A DNA stretch of 64,000 nt, from positions 59,674,468 to 59,738,467 of the forward strand of contig NC_084838.1 in NCBI RefSeq assembly GCF_033115175.1, given 5' to 3'. Numbering within the stretch: position 1 is the first letter of the stretch; each line of letters begins with the position of its first letter. This stretch comes from Lepus europaeus (lineage: Eukaryota > Chordata > Mammalia > Lagomorpha > Leporidae). Below the pieces are notes generated by a model, which made no database searches, was not told the origin of the DNA, and saw only the letters and a program-made list of their open reading frames with translations. The position numbers and the translations under genes were made by a program. Below are positions 21,446 through 32,270 of this stretch, piece by piece.

Positions 21446-22005
21446 CACTTAAGTTTTAATAGATATCCAGTGTGTGCATCAATAGCAATGTGATTATTTT
21501 TGCATTGACTGCTATTCTAATCTGCACCTTGAATTTGGAACCTATTGAACATTCATACCGTTGACTCTTGAGGTTTTGTCTGTGTACTGTGATTTCCTTA
21601 ATCATCATCGGAGATCCCATTTTTGCAAGGATTGTTGATCATGGACATGTGAATAAAGGTTGGATTGGAGTTAGCATCTGTGTTGACAAGGAAGTTGACA
21701 ACATCATCATCAATCATGAGGGTCAAGGTCATCAACTTTATGAGGAATCATCTCATCACATCATGTCTCTTCATCACCAGATTTCTGTAGTTTCGCCACA
21801 GTTAGCACTTTTGCAACATGTACACTCCCAGCCTGCCTGGCTTGGATTGTCCTCTGAGTCACTGGTGCTATAGGCAGAGGCCAATTTTGGCTATAGGAAG
21901 CCAATGAGAATCACACATGTCTGTAATGTCAAGTACACATATGTGTTCTATCCCTTAATGGATGTTCTTTGCTTATCCTTCAAAATTCATGTTATCATTA
22001 TGATT
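21446..22005. other. unassigned, possible 5' part of the hAT relic
   Basis: A 101-codon plus-strand frame (21568-21873) is rich in His and Ile with no known domain. On the minus strand short broken runs occur. It lies directly upstream of the BED-finger end of the pseudogene, so it may be its 5' flank. Unproven. Confidence 0.3.
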
Positions 22006-22021
22006 CACTTCATATACATTT

Positions 22022-22355
22022 TTTAAAAGATGTATTTATTTATTTGAAGGTCAGAGTTACACAGAGAGAGAGGAGAGGCAGAGAGAGAGAGAGAGAGGTC
22101 TTCCATCCTCTGGTTCACTCCCCAGATGGCTGCAATGGCCGTAGCTGCACCGATCCAAAGCCAGGAGCCAGGAGCTTCTTCCCGGTCCCCCACATGGGTG
22201 TAGGGGCCCAAGCACTTGGGCCATCCTCTACTGCTTTCCCAGGCCATAGCAGAGAGCTGGACTGGAAGAGGGGTAGACGGGACTAGAACCGGTGCCCGTA
22301 TGGGATGTTGGTGCTGCAGATGTAGGATTAACCTACTCCACCACGGAGCCAGCCC
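22022..22355 (-). mobile_element. C SINE, type A/I, with TSD
   Basis: CACTTCATATACATTT flanks it (22006-22021 and 22356-22371). Confidence 0.95.
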
Positions 22356-22505
22356 CCACTTCATATACATTTATGTTGCTATTCAAAAAGATCCCAGATT
22401 TATTGGATTTCAAATCCTACCTGGGGTTACCTTGGCAGGCACCTTGCTATAATGAAAACTTTTCAGGAATCTACTGAATAGTTCAGCAAAAGACTCAGTA
22501 CCTCA

Positions 22506-22845
22506 GCCAGCGCTGCAGCTCACTTGGCTAATCCTCCACCTGGGGTGCCAGCACCCCGGGTTCTAGTCCCGGCTGGGGAGCCGGATTCTGTCCTGGTTGC
22601 TTCTCTTCCAGTCCAGCTCTCTGCTGTGGCCAGGGAAAGCAGTGGAGGATGGCCCAGGTGCTTGGGCCCTGCACCCGCGTGGGAGACCAGGAGAAAGCAC
22701 GTGGCTCCTGGCTTTGGATTGGCGCAGCACGTTGGTCGCAGCAGCCATTTGGGGGGTGAACCAACAGAGGGAAGACCTTTCTCTCTGTCTCTCTCTCTCA
22801 CTGTCTAACTCTGCCTGTCAAAAAAAAAAAAAAAAAAGAGAGAGA
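22506..22845 (+). mobile_element. C SINE, type Y/I, with TSD
   Basis: CAGTACCTCA before (ending 22505) and TAGTACCTCA after (ending about 22860). Tail of about 18 As followed by GAGAGAGAGA. Confidence 0.92.
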
Positions 22846-22883
22846 GAGACTAGTACCTCAACTTAAAAAAGTAAGAAAGATAC

Positions 22884-23234
22884 GAGACCGGCACTGTGGT
22901 GTGTAGTGGGTAAAGATGCTGCCTGCAGTGCTGACATCCCATATGGGCGCCAGTTCCAGTCCTTCCTGTTCCACTTCTCTGATCCAGCTCTCTGCTAAGG
23001 CCTGGGAAAGCAGTAGAAGATGCCCCAAGTCTGCCTCCCTGCACCCGCGAGGGAGACCTGGAGGAAGCTCCTGGCTCCTGGCTTTGGATCAGCACAGCTC
23101 TGGCCATTGCAGCCATCTGGGGAGTGACAGCGGATGAAAGACCTCTCTCTCTCTTTCTCTTTCTCTCTGCCTCTATCTCTCTGTAACTCTGCCTTTCAAA
23201 TAAATACATAAATCTTTTTTTTTTAAAAAAAAAA
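22884..23234 (+). mobile_element. C SINE, type A
   Basis: Starts GAGACCGGCACTGTGG. AAAAAGTAAGAAAGATAC before and AAAAGTAAGATAC after are its TSD. Confidence 0.92.
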
Positions 23235-23245
23235 GTAAGATACTA

Positions 23246-23592
23246 GCCGGCGCCGTGGCTCAACAGGCTAATCCTCCGCCTTGCGGCGCCGGCACACCAG
23301 GTTCTAGTCCCGGTCAGGGCGCCAGATTCTGTCCCAGTTGCCCCTCTTCCAGGCCAGCTCTCTGCTGTGGCCAGGGAGTGCAGTGGAGGATGGCCCAAGT
23401 CCTTGGGCCCTGCACCCCATGGGAGACCAGGAGAAGCACCTGGCTCCTGCCATCGGATCAGCGCGGTGTGCTGGCCGTAGCGCGCCTACCGCGGTGGCCA
23501 TTGGAGGGTGAACCAACGGCAAAAAGGAAGACCTTTCTCTTTGTCTCTCCCTCTCTCACTGTCCACTCTGCCTGTCAAAAAATAAAAAAAAA
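23246..23592 (+). mobile_element. C SINE, type Y, with TSD
   Basis: AAAGTAAGATACTA occurs before (about 23232) and after (about 23594). It therefore landed exactly at the 3' TSD of the previous SINE. Confidence 0.95.
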
Positions 23593-23675
23593 AAAGTAAG
23601 ATACTAAAAATAATTAGGTGTCCTTGACATTATCTACATTTCAACTTAAAATTCTAAGACATTGAGCAAATTAGA

Positions 23676-23710
23676 ATAAAAATAAAATAAAATAAAATAA
23701 AAAATAAAAT
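23676..23710. repeat. (AAAAT)n simple repeat
   Basis: A run of AAAAT units, AT-rich. Confidence 0.8.
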
Positions 23711-23711
23711 T

Positions 23712-24365
23712 ATTGGGATAGGTGTTTGACACAGGTTAAAATGTCATTTGGGGCCAGCGCCACGGCTCAATAGGCTAATCCTCTGCCTGTGGCACCAGCA
23801 CACCGGGTTCTAGTCCTGGTCGGGGCGCCGGATTCTGTTCCGGTTGCCCCTCTTCCAGGCCAGCTCTCTGCTGTGGCCCAGGAGTGCAGTGTAGGATGGT
23901 TCAAGTGCTTGGGCCCTGCACCCCATGGGAGACCAGGAGAAGTACCTGGCTCCTGCCTTCAGATCAGTGCTGTGCGCCGGCCACAGTGCACTGGCTGCAG
24001 CGGCCATTGGAGGGTGAACCAATGGCAAAGGAAGACCTTTCTCTCTGTCTCTCTCTCTCACTGTCTACTCTGCCTGTCCAAAAAAAAAAAAAAAAAAAAG
24101 TCATTTGGGACATCCATGTCTCATATTTCAGTGCCTGCAAACGTACACCCTTGGGAGCAGCAATTGATGGCTTAAGTACTCACATCCTTGCCACCCACAT
24201 GGGAGACCTGGATGGATTTCCTGGTTCCTGGCTTTTGCCTGGCCCAGTCCCAGCTCTTGTTGACATTTGGGAAGTGAACCAGTGGGTAGAAGACCTCTGT
24301 GTATGTGTGTTTCTCTCTCCTCCCTCTTGTCTCTCTGCCATTCTTTCAAATAAAATGTTAAATAA
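23712..24365 (+). mobile_element. C SINE, type O, split by a type Y SINE
   Basis: Left part 23712-23752 ends ATGTCATTTGGG. The right part from about 24110 starts at ACATCCATGTCTCATATTTC and ends TTTCAAATAAAATG. Rejoined, they form one type O body. Confidence 0.85.
23753..24099 (+). mobile_element. C SINE, type Y, nested, with TSD
   Basis: GTCATTTGGG flanks it (23743-23752 and about 24100). Tail of 20 As. Confidence 0.94.
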
Positions 24366-25092
24366 AATTATCAATAATTGTAATAATTGTGAACTTATGT
24401 GCCAGTTAACACAGTTATCAATTTCATATTATCACTCAGTTATAAATCTACACATTTTTGCCTGATTAGTGATATTAATGCTGGATCCTTATTTATAGTC
24501 ATTTCTAATTTTTGGCCAGCAGATGAATGTCAGGGTTCATCAGCAGAGGGCACTGGAGTGACACTACACGCCCACAGGTGCATGAAGATACTTTCCTTTT
24601 GGGCCCCAGCTATGCCCTCAAGCTATGCTCCCTCTTTTGGCAGATGCAGCCCCCCTACACCGGTAGGCACCCGCTGGCCATTTCTACACACTGACCCAGC
24701 CTGTCCCTTCCCTCCAGCAATGGTGACCCAATTCTACAGCCTGGCTAGCAAGCTTCCTCACCACCACAGGTTATGTGGCCATGAAGGGAGAAGGCATGGT
24801 TTCTTTGAAGAGGCCTGGATCTCACTCATGGGGTGGTGAGAGGAGCTCTTCCTCTCACGCCAGTTCCTTAGTTGTTCGTTCTTCTCCGGTCTGGAAATAG
24901 CAGCTGTTTTCCTGCACCTGCTACTTTTAGATCCTTTAGAGCCCTTGCTTACCCCTTTTAGTATTTATCTAGCACCTGATGATAACTTCTTATATTAAAT
25001 TTTCATTTTTTTAAAAAAAATCTGATGTGGTTTCTATTTCCTAACTGGTCTCTTACTGAAATATCCTAGAAATTTGCTTTTGCTCATGTGCA
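24366..25092. other. unassigned, possible ancient repeat
   Basis: A 146-codon plus-strand frame (24399-24839) has no recognisable domain. The end at 24990-25060 (TTATATTAAATTTTC, then CTGATGTGGTTTCTATTTCC) recalls the 3' end of an old mammalian repeat that I cannot name with confidence. Confidence 0.35.
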
Positions 25093-25105
25093 AAACTAGT
25101 ATAAC

Positions 25106-25436
25106 TGGGACTGGTGTTGTGGTGTAGTGGGTTAAGCTACTGCTTATGATGGTGGCATCCCATACTGGAGCACTGGTTCAAGTTCTTCCTGCTCCACTTC
25201 CAACCCAATTCCCTGCTAATGCATGGAAGATGGTCCAAGTGCTTGGACTCCTGCTTGGACTCCCACATGGTAGACAGACCCAGATGGAGTTCTGGGCTCC
25301 TGGCTTCAGCTTGGCCCAGCCCCAGACATTGTGAGCATTTGGGGGAGAGAACCAGCAGATGTAAAAACTATCTCTCTCTCTTTTTCCTCTATCACTCGGC
25401 CTTTCAAATAAATAAAACTCTCTTAAAAAAAAAAAA
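25106..25436 (+). mobile_element. C SINE, type O/A, with TSD
   Basis: AACTAGTATAACT before and GACTAGTATAACT after. Confidence 0.93.
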
Positions 25437-25570
25437 AGACTAGTATAACTATCTCCCAAACGATTTCATTTCTAGCTTAATAAGTTCCAATATATTTGTC
25501 AGTCAGAAACCATAATAATCTACCTTGTGGTACAAATCAAGAAGCATTGAAGTCTCCTTCCTGTTTACAA

Positions 25571-25704
25571 TATGAGGGTATTTTTTAAAGTTCAAAGAAA
25601 GTTTGAATTAAAAGATGTCATTGGTGCAACAGAAGTTTTGAAATACACAGATAGTTTTTTTTCATTGTATATGTTTCCCACAAACTTTTTGAAGATCTCT
25701 CCTA
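25571..25704 (+). mobile_element. short palindromic element (MITE-like), copy 1
   Basis: Begins TATGAGGGTATTTTTTAAAG and ends CTTTTTGAAGATCTCTCCTA, so its ends are imperfect inverted repeats. The interior (TTGAATTAAAAGATG, GGTGCAACAGAAGTTTTGAAA) recurs at 42637 and, inverted, at 54205. Fits a nonautonomous DNA transposon. No family name assigned. Confidence 0.6.
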
Positions 25705-25949
25705 TGCATGATTTCATATTTTTTGGCACCAAAATAACCTTGTCTCTTTTATTTTCTGTGAACCGAAGTACTCTTGTATGTTTCTACTCCCAGAATATTC
25801 ATTAACTACCTCCTTTTATATTTATTTTCTGTGTTATGTCAAGAAACAGTCTATTATCTTCTATTTTGATAATGCTCTGAAATTTTTCATTTCAAGGAAG
25901 AGACCTCAAAGAACAGTAGCCTTGAGCCTTGATGAAAAGGACCTATCTT

Positions 25950-26214
25950 GGGGGCCAGCCCCGTGGCACATTAGGTTAATCCTCCACCTGTGATGCCGGC
26001 ATCCTATATGGGCACCGGTTCTAGTCCTGGTTGCTCCTCTTCCAGTCCAGTTCTCTGCTGTGGCCTGGGATAGCAGTAGAGGATGGCCCAAGTGCTTGGG
26101 CCCCTGCACCCGCATGGGAGACCAGGAAGAAGCACCTGGTTCCTGGCTTCAGATCAGCACAGCTCTGGCCATTGCGGCCATTTGGAGAGTGAACCAACGG
26201 AAGGAAGAACTTTT

Positions 26215-26245
<31 letters not shown>

Positions 26246-26300
26246 CTGTCTGTAACACTATCTGTCAAAATAAATAAATCAAATCTTAAAAAAAAAATAA
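25950..26300 (+). mobile_element. C SINE, type A/I, with TSD
   Basis: AAAGGACCTATCT lies before it (25936-25948) and after it (about 26303). Confidence 0.95.
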
Positions 26301-26315
26301 GTAAAGGACCTATCT

Positions 26316-27120
26316 CAGTTACTCTAAACAATTAACACTACAACAAGACCTGAAGATATTGAGGCTTAAGACCACTTCTTTCAAAGGAAGAGATTTGGTC
26401 ACCCTCAAATCACTAGAAAATTTTCCTCAGTAGATACCATAAGGTCAGAGGGAGACAATTTCAACCAAAAACCTTCAGATCACAAAACTGACTACATGAG
26501 TTCGACAGTTTCCATCAAGACCAATGAAACAGGATCTGGAGAACTGGAGTTACAGATGCGCAGGCTTCAGTCAGCAGCTTTGGTTCATTTCCCAAGCTAT
26601 TTTCTTTACTCTTGGTTGTTGTAAGGTTTTGGACTGTCAACCCTGATATATAATAAGGTCCCTATTCTTAATAATTATTTTTGTATCATTACTCATTTCA
26701 AGCTAAAAGTTCAGTGCTTGGCTTCAATTTTCTCATGATTTAGCTAAAACACAAAATCAGATGAACAATTGGGATTATAGTCTCTTTCCAACTGGATGCT
26801 TTCATTTTCCTTTTATATTAGTTCCTTGGAAGAACTCAGTGGTTTCCTGGATAATTGGATTCAAACACTAAGTGATTTTTTTTGAGAGTAACACAGCAGG
26901 CAAGTCAGATAGCCAAAAATATAAAATCTCCCATCATGCTCCCCTCCAAAGGAAAAAAATCCTCTGGGATAGTGTAATAAAGAATTTGGATAGCTTTTGT
27001 TCTAAGTCCCTGGGTGGCAATCTCCAAGTCCTTAGAATTTGCGACAGCCGACCATACCTGACAGTTTCTGCTAGTGAGGTGATTCAGATGAGAAATGGCC
27101 ATGTTAGATAGACCAACTAT
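26316..27120. other. unassigned sequence
   Basis: No SINE, LINE or exon recognised. Frames of up to 79 codons look like chance. Confidence 0.4.
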
Positions 27121-27124
27121 ATGA

Positions 27125-28025
27125 TTAGGAGTTTAGAGCTTTTGAGCCACATGCTTTCAGCTTGTCCTCTCAGAAGGAAATAAGGCTGGAAATTGAGTGC
27201 ATCCACATGACCAATAGTCCATCAACCAGACCCATATAATGAGACCGCGATAAAAAATCCTGTTCACCGAAGCTCAGGTGAGCTTCCCTGGTCAGCAATA
27301 CTCTGATTATGTTCACACTTTGATGTTGGATGAGCAACACACCCATGAGCTTTGTATTTGGATTTTGCCTAGACGTCACTCTGTTTCTCTCTTATTAGGG
27401 CTGGCTCCAGTTTGCACATTTTTGAAATAAAAGTATAATAATAACAAACACCTCTAGTGAGTTGTGTGAGAATTTCTTGTGAATTATCAAATCTGAAGAT
27501 GGTTGTGAGAATCCTTGAATTTGTAGTCAACTGGTCAGAAGTCAGGTCAGTGGCTGGTGTTGTGGCTCACAGGGTTAAGCTAGCACCTGAGACAAGCTAT
27601 CACATATTGGAGTGCTAGTTCCAGGTCCAGTTACTCTTCTTCCCATCTAGCTTCCTGCTAATGCACCTGGGAGGCAGTAACTGATGGCCCAAGTACTTGG
27701 GTCCCTGCCACCCCTGAGGGAGACATGGATGGAGCTCCAGGCCCCTGGCTCTGGCCTGCTTCCGCCCTGGCTATTGAGGGCATTTGAGAGTGAACTAGAT
27801 GGATGATCTCTCCACCCTCTCTCTGCTCTGCCTTTCAAATAAATAAACTTTTTTTTTTTTTTTTTAAAGCGAGGATAACTCTGAGAACTCCAAACTTAAT
27901 GACTGGTTATCCTAAGGAAGGGCAGTTTTGTAGGGGTCTGTGCCCTCAGACTTTGCACTTTGACCAACTCATGGCCAGAAACTTGTAGGAGCTAGCCTTT
28001 GCAACCAATTGAAACAGTTCTTGGA
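27125..28025 (+). mobile_element. ancient LTR, split by a SINE
   Basis: 27125-27545 carries GGAAATTGAGTGCATCCACA, then ACCCATATAATGAGACC, then GTGAGCTTCCCTGG, an AATAAA near 27426, and AGTCAACTGGTCAGAAGTC. 27870-28025 continues with GGGCAGTTTTGTAGG and TGTGCCCTCAGACTTTGC. This order fits an old mammalian ERV LTR family whose name I cannot fix. Confidence 0.55.
27548..27866 (+). mobile_element. C SINE, type O
   Basis: Head AGTGGCTGGTGTTGTGGCTC, core GGAGGCAGTAACTGATGGCC, tail CAAATAAATAAAC followed by 17 Ts. Confidence 0.85.
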
Positions 28026-28141
28026 AACAATTTTGAAACTGATGGGGTATGTTCAAAGATGACTTCTACAGATAATACAAGAAGGGCACACCAGTAGGCT
28101 TAACCCCAAGTTCCTTTGCTTTAGAACTACCTCATAACATC

Positions 28142-28201
28142 TTTTTTTTTTTAAGATTTATTTATTTATTTGAAAGTCAGAGTTACACAGAGAGGCAGAG
28201 A

Positions 28202-28252
<51 letters not shown>

Positions 28253-28510
28253 TCCTCCATCTGCCGGTTCACTCCCCAATTGGCTGCAATGGCTGGAGCT
28301 GTGCAAATCCGAAGACAGGAGCCAGGAGGTTCTTCCAGGTCTCCTACATGGGTGCAGGGATGCAAGAACTTGGGCCATCTTCTACTGCTTTCCCAGGCCT
28401 TAGCAGAGAGCTGGATCAGAAGTGGAGCAGCTGAGACTCGAACCAGCGCCCATATGAGATGCTGGCACTGTAGGCAGCAGCTTTACTTGCTATGCCACAG
28501 CGCTGGCCCC
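28142..28510 (-). mobile_element. C SINE, type A, with (AG)n
   Basis: The pyrimidine tract of this copy has grown into an AG run of about 44 bp at 28206-28249 on the plus strand. CATAACATCTT (28135) and CATAGTATCTT (28510) are a worn TSD. Confidence 0.92.
28206..28249. repeat. (AG)22 microsatellite
   Basis: Uninterrupted AG run inside the SINE at 28142-28510. A likely polymorphic locus. Confidence 0.9.
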
Positions 28511-28517
28511 ATAGTAT

Positions 28518-28798
28518 CTTTTTTTTTTTAAAGAACTATTTATTTATTTATTTGAAAAATGGAGTTACAGAGGCAGCAGCAGAAAGAGAGAGAGAGGGTT
28601 TCCATCCACTGGTTTACTCCCCAGATGGCCACAATGGCCGAAGCTGCACCGATCCAAATCCAGTCTCCCACGTGGGTGTAAAGGCCCTAGGACTTGGGCC
28701 ATCTTCCACTGCTTTCCCAGGCCATAGCAGAGAGCTAGATTGGAAGTGGAGCAGCTGAGACATGAACAGGCACCCATATGGTATGCCGGCACTGCCCC
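28518..28798 (-). mobile_element. C SINE, type A
   Basis: Lacks part of the head and ends at GGCACTGCCCC. Followed by CATACTATCTT, a third version of the repeat that flanks the neighbouring copy. Confidence 0.88.
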
Positions 28799-28975
28799 TC
28801 ATACTATCTTTATCACAGATAGCATCCCTTGCCTTGAAGCCAGACAAGACTTACTTAATGTTGCAAAACATTACCTCACTTGGTAACAACTCCAGAAGGG
28901 TACTATAATACACATAAAAATATTGGTTGCTATCCTTGCATCTAGTACTTAATTTGTAGCACAAAACTGACTTCA

Positions 28976-29315
28976 GGGCAGTTGTAGTGTTGTGGGTAAA
29001 GCTACCACCTGCAATGCCAAGATCCCATATGGGCACCCGTGCAAATCCCAGCTGCTCCACTTCTGATTCAGCTCCCTGCTGATATGCCTGAGAAATCAGT
29101 GAAGGATGGTCCAGGTGCTTGGACCCTGCACTCATGTGGGAGACCCAGAGGAAGCTCCTGGCTCCTGGCTTCAGACTGGCCTAGCTGCAGACATTGCAGG
29201 CATTCATGGAGTATACCAGCAAATGGAAGATTGATTGATTTCTCTCTCTCTCTCTCATTCTCTGTAACTCTGCCTTTCAAATAAATAAATCTTAAAAAAA
29301 AAAAAAAAAAGAAAA
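28976..29315 (+). mobile_element. C SINE, type A
   Basis: Head GGGCAGTTGTAGTGTTGTGG, carries a GATTGATTGATTTC tract and a tail of 17 As plus GAAAAGAAAAAAAA. Confidence 0.9.
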
Positions 29316-29457
29316 GAAAAAAAACTTGCCAGCAGATTGGACAGAGATATGCCCTCAAACTTCCCATTCCAGGAAACAACAATTTAAATAATTAATTAAA
29401 TAAGAAAGAAAATTGGACTTTTATTTGAGTTCAAAAACTTTAAAAACTAAATGAGAG

Positions 29458-29775
29458 AGGCAGGCATTTGATACAGTAGTTGAGATGCCACTTGGGGTGT
29501 CTTCATCCCATATCAGAGTGCCTGGGTTCAAGCCCAACCTCTGCTTTCAATTCAACTTCTGCTAATTCACATCCTGGGAACAAGTAGTTAGGTGCCTGCT
29601 GCCCACATGGGAGACCTGGATTGAGTTCTGGGCTCCTGGCGTTTGCGTGGCCCAGCCTTGGCTGTTGCAGGCATTTGGGGAGTAGACCAGTAGATGGAAG
29701 TGTGCTGTCTCTCTCCTTGTCTTTCTGCCTTTCAAATACATAAATAAAACTTAAACAAACAAGCAAAAAAACCTC
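29458..29775 (+). mobile_element. C SINE, type O
   Basis: Head GAGGCAGGCATTTGATACAG, tail AATACATAAATAAAACTTAAAC. 29776-30114 to its right holds nothing recognised. Confidence 0.85.
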
Positions 29776-30114
29776 AAGAGATGTTTGGACTGCTTTCTTC
29801 TATATCCAAGGTTCTTATGCTCTCTGAAAGGCTTGACAAAGAAGGGTAATCCTACCTGCTATGGTTCAGAACATGGTAAAATTCAATGGTGTGCGAAAGG
29901 CCAGGGAACTCCTCACCTGGGAACTTCATGAAATTGAACGTGCAATGTCTCCTCTTAGACAGGCAGTAGATATAATACTGGCTTCTTGAAGGGGAACATG
30001 TGCTGCCCTGTCTAGAAGGCAAAGATTTCACAGTGAGGTTCAAGATTAAGACAACAGGGAGTGTGTAGACGTCTCGGACCACTCACATACAGCTTCAAGA
30101 TAAATGCTTCCAGG

Positions 30115-30440
30115 AGTGGATATTTGGATGAGCACATAACATGATTTTTGGGATGCCCTTATCCATAGCAGAGTTCCTGGGTTTGCGCCCTGCCTCTGCT
30201 TCTGATCCAGATTTCTGCTAATGTACACCCTAGGAAGCAGCAGGTGATGACTCAAGTACTTGCTTCCTTGCCACCCACATAGCAGACCTGAACCAACTGG
30301 CTTCGACCTGGCCCAGTCCTGGCTATTGTAGGCACTGGGAGGACAAACCAGCACATGGAAGATCTTTCTCTGTCTACCTCTGTCTCTTCCTCTCCGTTGT
30401 GTGTCTCTCTGTATTATAAATAAAATAAGTAAAAACATTT
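30115..30440 (+). mobile_element. C SINE, type O
   Basis: Core GGAAGCAGCAGGTGATGACTC, tail ATAAATAAAATAAGTAAAAAC. Confidence 0.85.
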
Positions 30441-31045
30441 TAAAACGGAGAAATGTTCTCTTTTTTACATTACTCTTTTTTCTTGTGGCTTCATCTTCCT
30501 GAGCCTCTTTTCAACTCTGGGAAAAAAAACTTTCATTGCCCTTTGGAATGGCCAAATGTGGCCTATTTATAGTGTAGGTTTGGGGCTACAGGAATTAAAA
30601 AAAAAAAAAGCTGCAAGATCCTATGAGGCTCAGCTCAGCACAGCAGATTCAAGGGTTACATTTAGGGACCAAATCCCTGATGCCATAGCTAGGATCAGTC
30701 TGCATTGTCTGGGCTGCTGGCTATAAATATCTCTTTTACGGGCTTTGGTGGTAGACTGCCGACCAAGGTCAAGACTCTCCCGCTCACTCTTTCTTTCCAT
30801 CAAGGACATGAATAACACCTAGAATATGCTATTTTTAATCTAATTCCTCTCTATTCCAAACTCCCAGGTCTCCTATTAGTGAGTTAGAACAAGAAGTGCT
30901 CTTTTAGGCTGAGGAATACAGCCCTGCTGTGGAGCGACAACAGCTGCTCGGCAAGGCAAACAGACTGAAGGCCACTGAACCGTGCACTAGAAAGTAGACA
31001 AAATGGTAAATGTGATGTTAATGCACATTTTACCACAACAGAAAA
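30441..31045. other. unassigned sequence
   Basis: Contains an A-run at 30597-30610 and a CTATAAATA motif near 30720. Neither sits in a CpG-rich or exon-like context. Nothing named. Confidence 0.35.
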
Positions 31046-31054
31046 AGTGCTGTT

Positions 31055-31369
31055 TATTTATTTTAAGATTTATTTATTGGAAAGACAGAGTTACAGAGAG
31101 AGGTAGAGAAAGAGAGAGAGGTCTTCCATCCACTGGTTCACTCTCCAGATGCCGCAAAGGCCCGAGCTGCGCCGATCCGAAGCCAGGAGCTTCTTCCGGG
31201 TCTCCCACGTGGGTGCAGGGGCCCAAGGACTTGGGCCATCTTCTACTGCTTTCCCAGGCCACAGCAGAGAGCTGGACTGGAAGAGGAGCAGCCGGTACTG
31301 GAGCCAGGCCCATATGGGATGCCGGTGCCTCAGGACAGGGCTTTAACCCGCTGCGCCACAGCGCTGGCT
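31055..31369 (-). mobile_element. C SINE, type A, with TSD
   Basis: AGTGCTGTT flanks it (31046-31054 and about 31372). Confidence 0.92.
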
Positions 31370-31384
31370 CCAGTGCTGTTAATT

Positions 31385-31768
31385 TTTTAAAGATTTATTT
31401 ATTTATTTATTCAAAAGGTAGAGAGACAGAGATGGAGGAGAGAGAGGAAGAGAGAGAGAGAGAGAGGGAGGGAGGGAGGGAGAGAGGGAGAGAGAGAGAG
31501 AGAATTTTACATCTGCTGCTTCACTCCCCAGATGTCTGCAATAGCCAGGACTGAGCCAGGCTGAGGCCAGAAGGCAGGAACTCCACCCAGGTCTTCCACA
31601 TGGGTGGCAGCAATCCAAGCACTTGGGCCATCATCTGCTGTCCTCCTTGGTGTGTCAGCAGGAAGCTGGATAAGAAGCTGAGCAGCTGGGACTGAAATTG
31701 ACACTCAGAAAAAAGATGTCAGTGTCATAAGTAGTGGCATAATCCTCTGTGCCACAATGTTCACCCCT
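31385..31768 (-). mobile_element. C SINE, type O
   Basis: Carries an expanded purine tract (GGGAGGGAGGGAGGG, 31420-31503) and the head CACAATGTTCACCCC. Confidence 0.85.
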
Positions 31769-31942
31769 AAAAAGTGTTTTTTAATGTAGCTATCCCAGAT
31801 TTTGTAAACCACTCTACCATAGGAAAAATTCCTTAAACACTATGGCACCACAGTGATAGTAAATAGGAACAGTAGACACAGGTAAATGATTTTTTTCTTC
31901 CACCCTAGCCAGTTGGCAAGAAGTATGAGCTAAACTGAATTT

Positions 31943-32258
31943 TTTTAAAGATTTATTTTATTTATTTGAAAGACAGAGTTACAGAGAGAAGTAGAGCCAG
32001 AGAGAGAAAGAGAGAGGTCTTCCATCCGCTGGTTTACTCGCTAAATGACCACAACGGCCAGAGCTGAGCTGATCTGAAGTCAGGATCCAGGAGCTTCTTC
32101 CAGGACTCCCACGCGAGTGCAGGGGCCCAAGGACTTGGGCCATCTTCTACTGTTTTCCCAGGCCATAGCACAGAGCTGGATTGGAAGTGGAGCAGCCAGG
32201 ACATGAACTGGTGCACATATGTATGCCGGCATGCAGCTACACCACAGCACCAGCCCCC
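31943..32258 (-). mobile_element. C SINE, type A, with TSD
   Basis: TAAACTGAATTT at 31931-31942 and 32259-32270. Confidence 0.95.
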
Positions 32259-32270
32259 TAAACTGAATTT

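Noticed and set aside
28206..28249. Regular repeats (AG, CT, AAT, CCT runs) considered as CRISPR-like or satellite arrays
   Set aside because: Simple microsatellites without spacers, mostly inside SINE pyrimidine tracts. CRISPR is not expected in a mammalian genome.
31003..31554. Long frames of 100-190 codons such as this one, 23884-24465, 20950-21459 and 43575-44060
   Set aside because: They translate C SINE bodies. The recurring words (WFTPQ, LGPLHPCGRPG, AESWTGRGA, SLSLSLS) come from the repeat and its pyrimidine tract.
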